Assembly (NCBI RefSeq): GCF_016056305.1
Contig: NZ_JAECZC010000002.1
Span: 281,482 to 345,481, forward strand
Direction of reading: 5' to 3'
From: Amazonocrinis nigriterrae CENA67
Lineage (GTDB): Bacteria > Cyanobacteriota > Cyanobacteriia > Cyanobacteriales > Nostocaceae
Length of the DNA stretch: 64,000 bases
The translations under genes were made by a program, and so were the position numbers. Positions 8,178 to 17,757 of the stretch are shown one piece after another. The notes beneath the pieces were generated by a model. That model had not been told where the DNA came from. It did not search any database and saw only the letters and a list, made by a program, of their open reading frames with translations. Position 1 is the first letter of the stretch. Every line of letters starts with the position of its first letter.

Positions 8178-9167
8178 TTAAACCAATCTCAAATCTGGAT
8201 ATTCAGCTAGAACATCATCAGATGTGAGGACATCACCTTCAGCTTGAGGAGTCCACAAAACTTCAATTGCTAAAAGGCGATCGCTAGGAATACTACCAAT
8301 TTGCCGCAAAGCTTGACGCAAGTCATCAGTAGTCCTGACTTGGGGAATTTCCAACTTGCCTAGTGTTGCTGCCAATAAGGTAACGATAATGTATTCGCCA
8401 GGGCCTTCACTAATTAAACGAGTTGGGTTATCGATTTCATCAGCAGGGGGTAATGCTTCTTTAGCAAGGGCTGCTTTGAGTTGGTTGTTGACGTTAGAGA
8501 GAGTTTCTTCACTAAATTTACTACGTTCTGCCAACGCCAGACGGTTGAACTGACTTTCAGCCGAATTTAACTTAGCTTGTTGTGTATCACCACCTGCATA
8601 TACCCAGTATTCTGGGTGGCGAAGCAAAGCTAGGCTAGCTTCTTGTAAAACTTCTGCTCTTCCTTCTGGAGAGTTGGTATCAGCAGTTTCTGCAATGCGG
8701 TTGAGTTCAGGTTGCAAATCACGCGCTTGAGCTAACAACCCAACTTGTAAACGAGTTACAGAAACATTAGGGTTGCTGCTGTAGCCTGTTTCTTCAGTGT
8801 CATTGCTGCTAGCACGGCGGAAGCTTTGTACTAAAAAGTTAGCGATCGCTAAGAAAATTAAAATGCTAAATAGACCGCCAAACCCTCCGCCAATACCCCA
8901 GAAGGGAATCAGGAAAGGAAAGCCAAAACCACCACCAAAACCACCACCAGGATAGGGTGCATAGTATCCACCCCCACCAGGAGGTGCGTAGGTGCGCGGT
9001 GTGTAACTACGGCCACTAGAAGGCATTCTAAAAGAACCACCGCCGATTCGACCGCCACTAGCAGCTAATGCTCCATCGGCGTGACCAAGTGCCATACCTA
9101 ACACTAGGCTCAGGACAAAGAAAGTTTTTAACAGCGGTTTGATGGTTTGTTGTAATTTTTTACGCAT
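8178..9167 (-). CDS. DUF1517 family secreted or membrane-anchored protein
   Basis: A 329-residue protein. The start at 9167 (MRKKLQQTIKPL) is preferred over 9254 because it begins a normal signal peptide (basic start, FFVLSLVLGMALG core, ALAAS cleavage region). After it come a Gly/Pro/Tyr-rich stretch, a hydrophobic segment (FLIPFWGIGGGFGGLFSILI) and a soluble C-terminal domain of about 190 residues with QVGLLAQARDLQ and a conserved EVLWTPQ near the end, as in cyanobacterial DUF1517 proteins and their plant plastid relatives. The biochemical function is unknown. It is likely anchored in the thylakoid or plasma membrane with the C-terminal domain exposed. Confidence 0.8.
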   Translation of the reverse strand: MRKKLQQTIKPLLKTFFVLSLVLGMALGHADGALAASGGRIGGGSFRMPSSGRSYTPRTYAPPGGGGYYAPYPGGGFGGGFGFPFLIPFWGIGGGFGGLFSILIFLAIANFLVQSFRRASSNDTEETGYSSNPNVSVTRLQVGLLAQARDLQPELNRIAETADTNSPEGRAEVLQEASLALLRHPEYWVYAGGDTQQAKLNSAESQFNRLALAERSKFSEETLSNVNNQLKAALAKEALPPADEIDNPTRLISEGPGEYIIVTLLAATLGKLEIPQVRTTDDLRQALRQIGSIPSDRLLAIEVLWTPQAEGDVLTSDDVLAEYPDLRLV

Positions 9168-10397
9168 AGCACAGTCACTTGAAAAATGGTATTGCTTATG
9201 ATGCTCCCCATGCTGGTAGCGATGTTCCGGTGTGGTGATGCCAACCAGATACATTAGCCTTGAGCTTGACGGCTATATATTCAATCTACCGCGTCTTATG
9301 TTGGTTAGACAGCAGACGCAGGGAGGATTTCTGTAGTAGATAACCGTACCTCAAAATACATCTTATATTGTGGGACTTTGGAATCACTTAATGATTTCCC
9401 TCTTCAGATACTTAAAAAGTGCTGAGTCAGTTGTCATTTGTCAGTTGTTATTGTCCCTTGCACCGAAAGCTCCCCATCTCCCCCGCTCCCCTGCACCCCT
9501 GTACCGAAAGCTCCCCATCAATTGATACTTGAAGATATTTTTAGTTATGATTATTTATAGAAACTAGTTTTTATGCAAAGATTGTGCATTTACCATTTGT
9601 CATCTTTAGCAAATCTCTAGTGTGGAGTTATAAGCACGTTTGATCATCTAAATCAGTAATTTAAACTACAGTATTGCAGTTATTTCACCAACTGCTTGCA
9701 ATAATATTGTGATGTACTTTTGAATGTCATTTATTCATGACGAATGATTGCTATAAAACAGTTGGCTTGCAGTACTTTTTTGGCAACCAACATCAAATAG
9801 TTAATTTTGATAGCAAACTAATGAAATAGGCTAGCAAAATACCAAAAATTTTTGGCATTTTGGCATAACATGTACGGTTATTCAGGATAATCTCTTAAAA
9901 ATAGCTATTTTTAATAATTTTTTTAGGAGTTGAGAAAAATCAACTTAGCCATAATTGCTGTTGACCAATTTTTAGTTTCCGCTCATCGTAATTTTCCTGA
10001 AAAATTTCTCGGCTTGAGAAATAGTAAACAAAACACATAATTAATAAATACTTTACATAAGGAATAATCACAACTATATATTTAATGTTTTACAATATTA
10101 CTTAAATATTTGTAATATATTTCTTCCCAGAAGAATGGAGATGAGGTGTTGATAATCTCTGTACCCCAGAGTGACAATGATAACTACAAATATTTATGCC
10201 ATGCTTGAATTAATTACAGATTATGAAAATTTTTAACAAACAATATGTAAATTCCTAGGTTTTACAAAGTAGTTATTGGCGAACATGACAAAAGAGGAGA
10301 AAATTAGATACAGGTCAGTAAATTTCACGATGAGACAATCAATGAAAGCTGTTGTTCAACATTATGTAGTGGAGACAGCACTCATCAAAAGTGTGAT
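9168..10397. other. Long A+T-rich intergenic region
   Basis: More than 1.2 kb with no convincing gene. It contains a CCCCTGCACCCCTG-type low-complexity patch with a duplicated CACCGAAAGCTCCCCATC motif at about 9458-9520 and otherwise A+T-rich DNA. At 10330-10401 an ORF of 23 codons begins MRQSMKAVVQHY and stops just as the next small ORF opens in another frame. Confidence 0.5.
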
Positions 10398-10613
10398 TTG
10401 AGGAGCCAGCCTTTTCCTGAGATCAGTTGGAGTACTGGTAGCCGCCAATTCCATGTGGAAAAATATCCTGTTGTTGTAGCAACTACCAAAGAACAACAAA
10501 ATATCCTACTTTATCCTTCAGTTAACTGCCAAGCTCTAGCTAAGGCAATGTCAAGATTGATGGAGAATTTTGATTTTCAAAAAACATGCAAAAACAAGGG
10601 CAGTAGCGAGTGA
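10398..10613 (+). CDS. Possible small hypothetical protein, perhaps frameshifted
   Basis: A 71-codon ORF with only a TTG start. Its composition looks protein-like (PFPEISWSTGSRQFHVEKYP, then a helix NCQALAKAMSRLMENF). The upstream 23-codon ORF at 10330, which has an ATG start, ends as this one opens, one frame away. The two could be halves of one gene of about 93 codons broken by a single-base indel. I do not recognise a family and the coding status is uncertain. Confidence 0.25.
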   Translation: MRSQPFPEISWSTGSRQFHVEKYPVVVATTKEQQNILLYPSVNCQALAKAMSRLMENFDFQKTCKNKGSSE

Positions 10614-10714
10614 GTAACTATCAATTACAAGGAGCAAAATCAGACTAACTTACCTCACGTTAATTTGATTATCAACAATTAGCAATTATTGAAATTAAAG
10701 TTATCAAAATTAAC

Positions 10715-11935
10715 ATGGAACATATTTCACAACTGGGAACAAAAATCCGTGACCAAACTGCATCGCCAGACATTCTAGTTATATCCCGTCTATTTTTGCC
10801 AAAAGAGGCTGTTATTGGAGAATATCTCTATAATCGTTGCCTTCAAGATCCGGAACGGGTGATTGTTCTAGCTGCTGGCTGTTCGGGTGATAAAGTATTT
10901 GATCAGGCTCAGCATTTTCCCGTTTATCGCTGGCCAAACCCTAGATACTGGCTGGGACATTTTGTCGGTGGTTTTTTAAAGCCTCTTTTCAATTTAGTCT
11001 GGTCGTTTGTGTTCGCTATCAGACTGTATTTTCGCTATCACTACCGTTATATCGAGTGGGGTCACGGCTATGAATTTCCGGCGCTGTTGCTATTGAGTTA
11101 TCTCCTGCCTGTACGTTTTTTTATTTACCTGCATGGTAATGATATTGTTAGTGCTTTAGGCAACCCTTTTTTGCGATCGCTCTTTAAATTGACACTGACA
11201 CGAGCCGAAGGCATAGTTTGTAACAGTTCTCATACACGAGATTACCTCAGAAATACTTTCCGCTTACAAACTCCTACCCATGTAATTCATCCTGTAGTCA
11301 GACCAGAAAAATTTGATGGCGAAACCAACCAAAAAAATTTAGATGAGTTACGCCTGCGCCTACGTCAGACCTACAACATTCCCCAAACAGCAGTAGTGAT
11401 CCTCTCAGTAGGACAGTTGGTGAAACACAAAAGCTTTGATCGCGTGATTGATAATATACCACTACTGCTAACTATTGGCGTAGATGTCCACTACATAATT
11501 TGCGGCGAAGGCCCTTGTGAAGCAGAACTGAAATCTCTGGCGCATCGCTTGCGGGTGGACAAACGAGTCCACTTTGCTGGATATATACCACCTCATGAAT
11601 TATCTGGTTATTATGCAGCCTGTGACATATTTGCCATGCTGACTTTATTAGACACCAAAGCTAGCAGTCTAGAGGGTTTTGGCGTTGTCTACTTAGAAGC
11701 AAGTTACTTTGGTAAGCCTGTAATTGCTTCTCGCTTAGGTTCTGTGATTGATGCAGTGCGCCATGAGGAAAATGGCCTCTTGGTAAATCCTAAGTCGGGC
11801 TACGAAGTTTTTCAGGCTTTTAATCGCTTGTGCAAAGACCAGCAACTGCGCGAACAACTCGGTCGCCAAGGTAAAGAATTAGCTAAGCGTAAAACCTTGC
11901 ACCGCTTGCTGTATAAATCGGAATCTGCTACATAA
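10715..11935 (+). CDS. Glycosyltransferase, GT4/GT-B type
   Basis: A 406-residue protein with a two-lobed GT-B layout. The N-terminal lobe is about 1-210. The C-terminal lobe starts near 225 with VILSVGQLVKHKSFDRVI and has the nucleotide-sugar site EGFGVVYLEASYFGKPVIAS, in which the first Glu is the usual GT4 catalytic/donor-binding residue, followed by GLLVNP. A hydrophobic stretch near 87-135 (FLKPLFNLVWSFVFAI and LLLLSYLLPVRFFIYL) suggests membrane association. The last 10-15 residues look irregular compared with the usual C-terminal helix. Donor and acceptor sugars are unknown; envelope or exopolysaccharide synthesis is likely. Confidence 0.85.
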   Translation: MEHISQLGTKIRDQTASPDILVISRLFLPKEAVIGEYLYNRCLQDPERVIVLAAGCSGDKVFDQAQHFPVYRWPNPRYWLGHFVGGFLKPLFNLVWSFVFAIRLYFRYHYRYIEWGHGYEFPALLLLSYLLPVRFFIYLHGNDIVSALGNPFLRSLFKLTLTRAEGIVCNSSHTRDYLRNTFRLQTPTHVIHPVVRPEKFDGETNQKNLDELRLRLRQTYNIPQTAVVILSVGQLVKHKSFDRVIDNIPLLLTIGVDVHYIICGEGPCEAELKSLAHRLRVDKRVHFAGYIPPHELSGYYAACDIFAMLTLLDTKASSLEGFGVVYLEASYFGKPVIASRLGSVIDAVRHEENGLLVNPKSGYEVFQAFNRLCKDQQLREQLGRQGKELAKRKTLHRLLYKSESAT

Positions 11936-11959
11936 AACCTTCCCCAACCGTGTATTGAA

Positions 11960-12172
11960 CTAACCGCCGCCGACAATCGTTACTACCTCCAAGCGATCGC
12001 CTGGTTGTATTTTTGTCTGCGACCAAAACTGGCGATGTAAAATTTCACCATTATATTCTACTGCTACCAAACGGGGATTAAAACCCAACTGCTGCAATAA
12101 ATCAGGTAAAAGAGTTTGGGATAAGCAGCTACGAGTTTCCCCATTTACCTCAAAGGTAATCTCGTTAGACAT
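11960..12172 (-). CDS. thiS: Sulfur carrier protein ThiS
   Basis: A 70-residue ubiquitin-like protein ending in VGGG, the Gly-Gly tail that is adenylated and thiocarboxylated to carry sulfur for the thiazole half of thiamine. EVNGETRSC, LLPDLLQQLGF and GDRLEVVTIVGGG match the family along its length. It lies 124 bases downstream of thiE on the same strand, so the two probably form a thiamine operon. The gap contains a GGGGACTGGGGATT-type simple repeat. Confidence 0.92.
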   Translation of the reverse strand: MSNEITFEVNGETRSCLSQTLLPDLLQQLGFNPRLVAVEYNGEILHRQFWSQTKIQPGDRLEVVTIVGGG

Positions 12173-12296
12173 AAGTTATCTGGGGACTGGGGATTGGGGA
12201 CTGGGAGAGATTTTCACCTTTTGCTGTGAGTAACAGTCCGTAGGAATTTGTCACAAAGTTACAAAAAAGCATTTTTAATTTTTAATTTTTAATTAA

Positions 12297-13403
12297 TTAT
12301 GGCTGTGGCTTGATGCGATTGAGCTGGGAAAGTAAATATTGTGTCACCAGGGTAGGCTGTTCGGCTTGCATCACCGATCGCACCACCGCCACACGTTCTG
12401 CTCCTGCATCGATCAGATCATTGATATTATTGGCATCTATTCCCCCAATGGCAAACCAGGGAATTGAACTATTTTTTGCAGCATAGCTCACATATTCTAA
12501 ACCTGTTGCCGGCTTATCTGGTTTAGTAGGAGTTGCATAAACTGGCCCCACACCGATATAATCTACACCTTCAGCAATTGTCTTTTGCATTTCCTCAGGA
12601 TTTGTCGTAGAGCCACCTATCAAGCGCTGAGGCCCAAGTATTTGTCGGGCAATCGCAATAGGCATATCTTGCTGTCCTAAATGCACACCGTCTGCATCCA
12701 CTGCTAAAGCCAGATCCACTCGGTCATTGACGATAAACAAAGCCCCGTAGGAGTGACATAGCTGACTTAACTTTGTGGCTTGTTCCAGACGCAAACTGTC
12801 ATCAGAAGTTTTATCACGATATTGCACCAGAGTTAGTCCACCTTTGAGGGCAGCTTCAACAGTTGCCAATAAATTTTCTGACGACGAAGTGACAAGATAT
12901 AAATGCGATCGCAATAAAAGTTGGTGACGGTGATAAGCCATAATATTACTTTCCAGAGTATAAACTCGATAGCGCATCTGCTTAAATGCTGTCCCCATAT
13001 TTGGGTGATAAAGCTTGCCGTATTCTTCCAATACTCGCAAGGCTTCTTGCACACGACACAAATTAGCTTGCAACAAAGATTTTACACTAGAGCGCTGTTC
13101 TTCTTGAGGATGGGTTAATTCAGTACCGCGATCGCCTGGTGTATCTCGCGCCGCCCTGATCTCAGCAGTATGCCAAATAGCTATTTCCTGCCGCATTTGT
13201 TTACATTCCCCAGTCAACTGGGCATTATTTAGCCCAAAGCGACACCATTCTTCGATAATTCGCAAGCCTTCACGAGCGCGATCTAAATTAGCATCTAAAA
13301 TGCGGTAAACAACTTGCTGTATTAGCTCTTTTTGGCTGTATGGCTCGACCATTACAACAACCCCATCAGTGCTTTGTTCATCGTAATAGCCAGCCTCTTT
13401 CAT
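12297..13403 (-). CDS. thiE: Thiamine-phosphate synthase ThiE with N-terminal extension
   Basis: A 368-residue enzyme that joins hydroxymethylpyrimidine diphosphate to thiazole phosphate. Residues about 30-140 form the alpha-helical extension found in cyanobacterial ThiE (RILDANLDRAREGLRIIEE and LFQANLCRVQEALRVLEEY-like repeats; the second reads LLQANLCRVQEALRVLEEY). The TIM-barrel ThiE domain follows from about 165, with VQYRDKTSDD, FIVNDRVDLALAVDADGVHLGQ, GGSTTNPEE, VGPVYATPTKP and AIGGIDANN. The 5' end could start a few codons later (Val/Met at 16-18). It is upstream of thiS. Confidence 0.93.
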   Translation of the reverse strand: MKEAGYYDEQSTDGVVVMVEPYSQKELIQQVVYRILDANLDRAREGLRIIEEWCRFGLNNAQLTGECKQMRQEIAIWHTAEIRAARDTPGDRGTELTHPQEEQRSSVKSLLQANLCRVQEALRVLEEYGKLYHPNMGTAFKQMRYRVYTLESNIMAYHRHQLLLRSHLYLVTSSSENLLATVEAALKGGLTLVQYRDKTSDDSLRLEQATKLSQLCHSYGALFIVNDRVDLALAVDADGVHLGQQDMPIAIARQILGPQRLIGGSTTNPEEMQKTIAEGVDYIGVGPVYATPTKPDKPATGLEYVSYAAKNSSIPWFAIGGIDANNINDLIDAGAERVAVVRSVMQAEQPTLVTQYLLSQLNRIKPQP

Positions 13404-13662
13404 AGTTGCAGTGTTCTTCGCATTGTTAATTGATTGGGGATCGGGAATTGGGAATTGGGAATTGGGAGGGAATTGGGAATTATTTCTTCATTCCCCTCAT
13501 CTCCCCTGCTCCCCTGCTCCCCTGCTCCCCTTGTCCCTTCATTTATTACTTTGTATGCAAAATAGCCAATAGGTCAATATGTAGATTACATTATCGACAT
13601 ACTATGTTTCTGAGGGTATAAGAATTTATTGTTACTTCTAACTTCTAAGGAGTGGTGTAAAG

Positions 13663-15636
13663 TTGATTCCCCCCATTGTCTTTGCTAAATATCGCAGGGC
13701 AGATACCTTGCAACGAAAGCTAATTACCCAGGTTGATAAACTAAACCCTTGCCTGGAATTAGCAATACCTTCAGTTTTTGGCTTTTCAGTATTCTATTTC
13801 GTAGTTGGCGTAGGATTGGCAAGCATGACATTGCTGCTAGGTGCAACCCTTAGCAGTGCCGTTGCTCAAATGCCATCTGTACCAGAACGGATGCCCCTGA
13901 ATGAAACAACAATGTCTCAGGTTAATGTACTGTTTGTCAACCCAAGTGTTGGAGACGACACTAGGGGCAATGGTAGTCAAAGTACTCCTGTGAAAACAAT
14001 TACCCAAGCGCTACGGTTAGCCACTGCCAATACAGTAATTCAGCTTGCCACAGGTACTTATAGCGCCGAGACTGGAGAAGTATTTCCACTCATACTCAAA
14101 CCGGGTGTTTCCATTCAAGGAGACGCCGCCAACAAAGGACGCGGTATTACAATCCAAGGAGGTGGTGAATACCTCAGTCGTAGCTTTGGCGGTCAAAATG
14201 TCACCATAGTCGGTGCAACTCAAGGAAGGTTGACTGGGGTAACTGTCACCAATTCCAATCCTCGTGGTTACGGTTTGTGGATTGAATCAAGCAATCCAGT
14301 AATTACAGAAAATACATTTACTGGCAATACTCAAGATGGGATTTCTGTTGCTGGTAAGGGTGCCCCCACAATCAGCAAGAATTACTTTTATCGCAATGGG
14401 GCAAATGGCATCACTATTGGCGGCAATTCCCAGCCCCAAGTGCGGGAAAATGTCTTTGTAGAAACTGGTTTTGGGATTAATATTACCCAAAATGCTGCCC
14501 CAGTAGTAGTAGGTAATCAAATTCAGAACAACCGTTCTGGGATTTTAGTGCAAGCCAATGCTCGCCCGATTTTACGGAATAATTTAATTCAAGATAGTAA
14601 AGAAGATGGTTTAGTAGCTCTAGCCCAAGCAATGCCAGATTTGGGTAACGCTAACGAAGTTGGTGCTAATGAATTTCGTAATAATTCTCGCTATGACATT
14701 AATGCTAGTGCTGCCAAACAAGTGATTGCTGCTAGTGGCAATACATTGGATAGCGATCGCATCGCTGGTAAGGTAGATCTCAACCCGAAAGCAACATCCG
14801 TAGCGAATAACTCAATAACCGCTGCTTTACCTAATACTAAAATTCCAGAAATCCCAGCAAGCCAAGAAATTAGCTTTTCTGCTCCTACACAATCTGATAC
14901 CACTGACAACACAACAGGAGCCAGTGCGTTGCGGGGGTTCCCCCCGTTGAAGCAACTGGCGTTCAACAACAGTCAATTGTTGCCTTTGCAACCAGCAGTT
15001 GTACCACTGCCAACACCTACACATAATCAAAAACCACCCACCTCAACAGTGGAAGGGTTAGGCGGCTTTCCCGTTCCTAGCAGCTTGACAGCCAGAGAAA
15101 TACCGCCCAACACTCAAGTTCCCTCAACGGGAAAAATCGCCCCACTACCAGCAATTAAGCCTGAGACAGCACAACTGAATTATGTGCATATTGATCCCAA
15201 AACAATCGAGTTTGTTGCACCTGATTCTGTAGCACAGCCGCCATCTAACCCAACAATACTTGGAGGAATACCACAAACTCCTGTCCAGAGTGATACATCT
15301 ATTTTGCCTGTTCCCAATGGCAATATCCCTATTGGAAATACTCGCAATATGCGAAAAGTTCCAATAACTCAAACTTATACGACTGCCTATGGTGGGAGTT
15401 ATCCGCCGCCTACTAGAAGTAAACAGATGGGTGTACGTTACCGTGTGGTTGTAGAAACTCCTACTGAAAAAGAGCAGGATTTAGTACGATTGTTTGCACC
15501 GGGAGCATTTCCCACAATCTGGCAAGGTCAAAGAGTTATGCAAGCTGGAGTCTTTAGCAACCGTTATAACGCTGATGAAATGTTGAAAAAACTCAATAGC
15601 AATGGCTTAAGAAGCAGAATTGAGCAATTAAATTGA
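13663..15636 (+). CDS. Secreted right-handed beta-helix (DUF1565-type) protein with SPOR-like C-terminus
   Basis: A 657-residue protein with a TTG start, supported by AAGGAG ten bases upstream. A hydrophobic segment (about 39-66) ends in SSAVAQM, a signal-peptidase-like site. Residues about 90-330 form DUF1565/parallel-beta-helix repeats (FVNPSVGDDTRGNGSQSTP, then PVITENTFTGN and PTISKNYFYRNGANGI repeats). A long Pro/Ser/Thr-rich stretch follows. Residues about 588-657 (YRVVVETPTE, QGQRVMQAGVFSNRYNA) resemble the SPOR-like segment of the protein at 47505-48311. Residues 420-433 are encoded exactly by a 42-bp dispersed palindromic repeat inserted in frame. Likely cell-surface or periplasmic; substrate unknown. 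Confidence 0.8.
   Translation: MIPPIVFAKYRRADTLQRKLITQVDKLNPCLELAIPSVFGFSVFYFVVGVGLASMTLLLGATLSSAVAQMPSVPERMPLNETTMSQVNVLFVNPSVGDDTRGNGSQSTPVKTITQALRLATANTVIQLATGTYSAETGEVFPLILKPGVSIQGDAANKGRGITIQGGGEYLSRSFGGQNVTIVGATQGRLTGVTVTNSNPRGYGLWIESSNPVITENTFTGNTQDGISVAGKGAPTISKNYFYRNGANGITIGGNSQPQVRENVFVETGFGINITQNAAPVVVGNQIQNNRSGILVQANARPILRNNLIQDSKEDGLVALAQAMPDLGNANEVGANEFRNNSRYDINASAAKQVIAASGNTLDSDRIAGKVDLNPKATSVANNSITAALPNTKIPEIPASQEISFSAPTQSDTTDNTTGASALRGFPPLKQLAFNNSQLLPLQPAVVPLPTPTHNQKPPTSTVEGLGGFPVPSSLTAREIPPNTQVPSTGKIAPLPAIKPETAQLNYVHIDPKTIEFVAPDSVAQPPSNPTILGGIPQTPVQSDTSILPVPNGNIPIGNTRNMRKVPITQTYTTAYGGSYPPPTRSKQMGVRYRVVVETPTEKEQDLVRLFAPGAFPTIWQGQRVMQAGVFSNRYNADEMLKKLNSNGLRSRIEQLN
14920..14961 (+). 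repeat. 42-bp palindromic repeat inserted in frame in a coding sequence
   Basis: The 42 bases starting GCCAGTGCGTTGCGGGGG and ending GTTGAAGCAACTGGCG are the exact reverse complement of 48812-48853. As 14 codons they add ASALRGFPPLKQLA to the host protein without breaking the frame, in its low-complexity Pro/Thr-rich region. Confidence 0.9.
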
Positions 15637-15680
15637 TCAGGACTTACGCAACTGGCACACATATTTTCTGCGATCGCAGT

Positions 15681-15734
15681 CAAGAGTCAAGAGTCAAGGG
15701 TCAAAAAACCTTGACTCTTGACTCTTGACTCTTG
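15681..15734. repeat. Heptanucleotide repeat hairpin (AGTCAAG)n
   Basis: Three AGTCAAG-type heptamers at 15681-15704 face an inverted set at 15711-15734 across a 6-nt loop, giving a 24-bp stem with one mismatch. It lies inside a larger spacer bounded by AGGACTTACGCA (15640) and TTGCGTAA (15814), so it seems nested in a miniature element. It could terminate transcription of the beta-helix gene. Confidence 0.7.
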
Positions 15735-15736
15735 AA

Positions 15737-15778
15737 CGCCAGTTCGTTCAAGTCGGGAAACCCGTCTACACGACTGGC
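15737..15778 (-). repeat. Diverged member of the 42-bp palindromic repeat family
   Basis: The sequence starts CGCCAGTTCGTTCAAG, has the centre CGGGAAACCCG and ends CGACTGGC. It is exactly as long as the copies at 14920 and 48812 and shares ends and layout, but the central arms differ in a compensated way (GGG/CCC kept). The remainder of 15637-16065 holds no gene. Confidence 0.7.
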
Positions 15779-16065
15779 TCCTTTTGACAATCCACACCAA
15801 AAAAATATCACCCTTGCGTAATTCATCATATAAAATTTTCGTCATCTATCTATGGACTGAAAATAAAATCTAATTTTAGACAGATTTTTAGCCAACCATG
15901 AAGTAATTATGTTGTTAATAACACCATTTAAAGTATTATTAAATTAAATAGTGATTTATGTAGTTCTCAAGAGACGACCTTGCTATTCGTAACACAAATA
16001 TTTCCTTTAACAAGGAACTTATTATATATACGCCGTGTTTTTATTCCTAAACAAACAACAGAAGA

Positions 16066-17538
16066 ATGACACGGATAAACCAAATTCTCAAATGGTACAG
16101 AATCTTCTTTGGCGTTCGCACCCGTATCTTGGTTTGGTATGTTGTGCTGATGTCTATCTCTGCTTTAGTATCGCTTCTAGCAATTCGTCACCTACTATTG
16201 ATGCGTTTAGAACAACGGATTGAAAAGTCTTTGGAGCAGGAAATAGCAGAATTTAGATTATTTACTAGCCACCCTACTCTTCGAGATCAAGACGGGGGTC
16301 GGACTCACCAAGAACATCAAATAGGTCAAAGATTTGAGTCTGATATTGATTCTATATTTGATAAATTTATTAACAGTAACATCCCTGACCATGAGGAATT
16401 TTTGCTGACACTGTTGAATGGTAAAATTCACAGTTCAAGCCCTACAGTTCTCCCCAGTTATTTGAGACAAGATTCAGATTTAATCAAGTACTTGGCTAAA
16501 TTAACCAAGCCCGAAAAAAATCAGGTAAAAACCCCTGATGATACTATCATTTATCGAGCAGAGCCGATAATTCAAGGGCAAACTCACGGGGTGTTTGTAG
16601 TGGCTCAATCCAAGCTTACCGAACAACAAGAAGTGAATAAGGTAGTTTTTGCCATTATCAAGGTGACAGTTGCTATCGTAATTGTGTCTTCCGTAATAGC
16701 CTGGTTTGTAGCTGGAAAAGTCCTTGCACGCCTACATCTACTTACTGAAACGGCTCGCTCAATTACTGAGTCTGACCTGACACGAAGTATTCCTGTAAAA
16801 GGTTCAGACGAAATCACCGAACTAACCATCACTTTCAATGAAATGCTGCAAAGATTGCAAGCAGCTTTCGCCAGTCAACGAGATTTTATTAATGATGCCA
16901 GTCATGAACTGCGAACGCCAATTACAATTATCCGGGGTAATTTAGAACTGTTGGGTGATGATCCCCAAGAGCGTCAGGAAACCATAGAATTAGTCACCGA
17001 TGAACTCGATCGCATGAGTCGCTTTGTTGATGACATGCTATTACTAGTAAAAGCTGAACAACCTAATTTTCTAAATTTAGAAACTGTAGAAATCACTTCC
17101 TTAACAGAAGAATTGTATGCCAAAGCCAAAGCTTTAGCTGTACGAGACTGGCGCTTGGAGTCCGTGGCTGCATGTCGGATTGTCGCAGACCGCCAGCGGC
17201 TAACACAGGCAATAATTAACTTAGCTCAGAATGCAACTCAATACACTCAAGAAGGCGATATGATAGCCCTCGGTTCAGCATTGATTAAAGATAAAGTGCA
17301 TCTTTGGGTACGTGATACAGGTGAAGGCATTTCTTTGAGTGACCAAAAGCGAATTTTCCAGCGATTTGCTCGCAGTTCTAGTAGTCGCCGTCGTTCCGAA
17401 GGTGCCGGTTTAGGATTATCAATTGTACGAGCGATCGCAGAGTCTCATGGTGGTACAGTCGAACTTTCTAGCTACCCACTTCTTGGATCTACTTTTACCT
17501 TGATTATTCCCATAGAACCACACAATAGTAATCTGTAA
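16066..17538 (+). CDS. Sensor histidine kinase with HAMP domain
   Basis: A 490-residue transmembrane kinase. One membrane segment lies at about 22-46, an extracytoplasmic sensor region at about 47-195, a second segment at about 200-222, then HAMP, HisKA with DASHELRTP (His280 phosphorylated) and HATPase with NLAQNATQYT (N box), VRDTGEGIS (G1) and GAGLGLSIV (G2). The periplasmic loop is unrecognised. The cognate response regulator gene follows 219 bases downstream in the same direction, so they form a two-component pair in kinase-first order. The signal is unknown. Confidence 0.92.
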   Translation: MTRINQILKWYRIFFGVRTRILVWYVVLMSISALVSLLAIRHLLLMRLEQRIEKSLEQEIAEFRLFTSHPTLRDQDGGRTHQEHQIGQRFESDIDSIFDKFINSNIPDHEEFLLTLLNGKIHSSSPTVLPSYLRQDSDLIKYLAKLTKPEKNQVKTPDDTIIYRAEPIIQGQTHGVFVVAQSKLTEQQEVNKVVFAIIKVTVAIVIVSSVIAWFVAGKVLARLHLLTETARSITESDLTRSIPVKGSDEITELTITFNEMLQRLQAAFASQRDFINDASHELRTPITIIRGNLELLGDDPQERQETIELVTDELDRMSRFVDDMLLLVKAEQPNFLNLETVEITSLTEELYAKAKALAVRDWRLESVAACRIVADRQRLTQAIINLAQNATQYTQEGDMIALGSALIKDKVHLWVRDTGEGISLSDQKRIFQRFARSSSSRRRSEGAGLGLSIVRAIAESHGGTVELSSYPLLGSTFTLIIPIEPHNSNL

Positions 17539-17757
17539 TTCGTAATTCGTAATTTGTAATTAAAATATAAAAATGGTTTTCCAAGGAGTTTTATATGATG
17601 TGAAACTCATTTCAGGAATAAATTTGATAGATAAAGTTATCATTTATCAAGAGTTTATTCACTGATTTTTTAATTACAAATCTCAAATCTAAATGATATT
17701 CCCTTGTTCCACAAATCATACATCCTTTCCTTATTTGGTTTTAGGAGCTATTGCTGG

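Noticed and set aside
11960-13403. Thiamine pyrophosphate riboswitch upstream of thiE
   Set aside because: The bases upstream of 13403 are simple GGGAATTGGGAATTGG and CCCCTGCTCC repeats; no THI-box motif such as CTGAGA was found.
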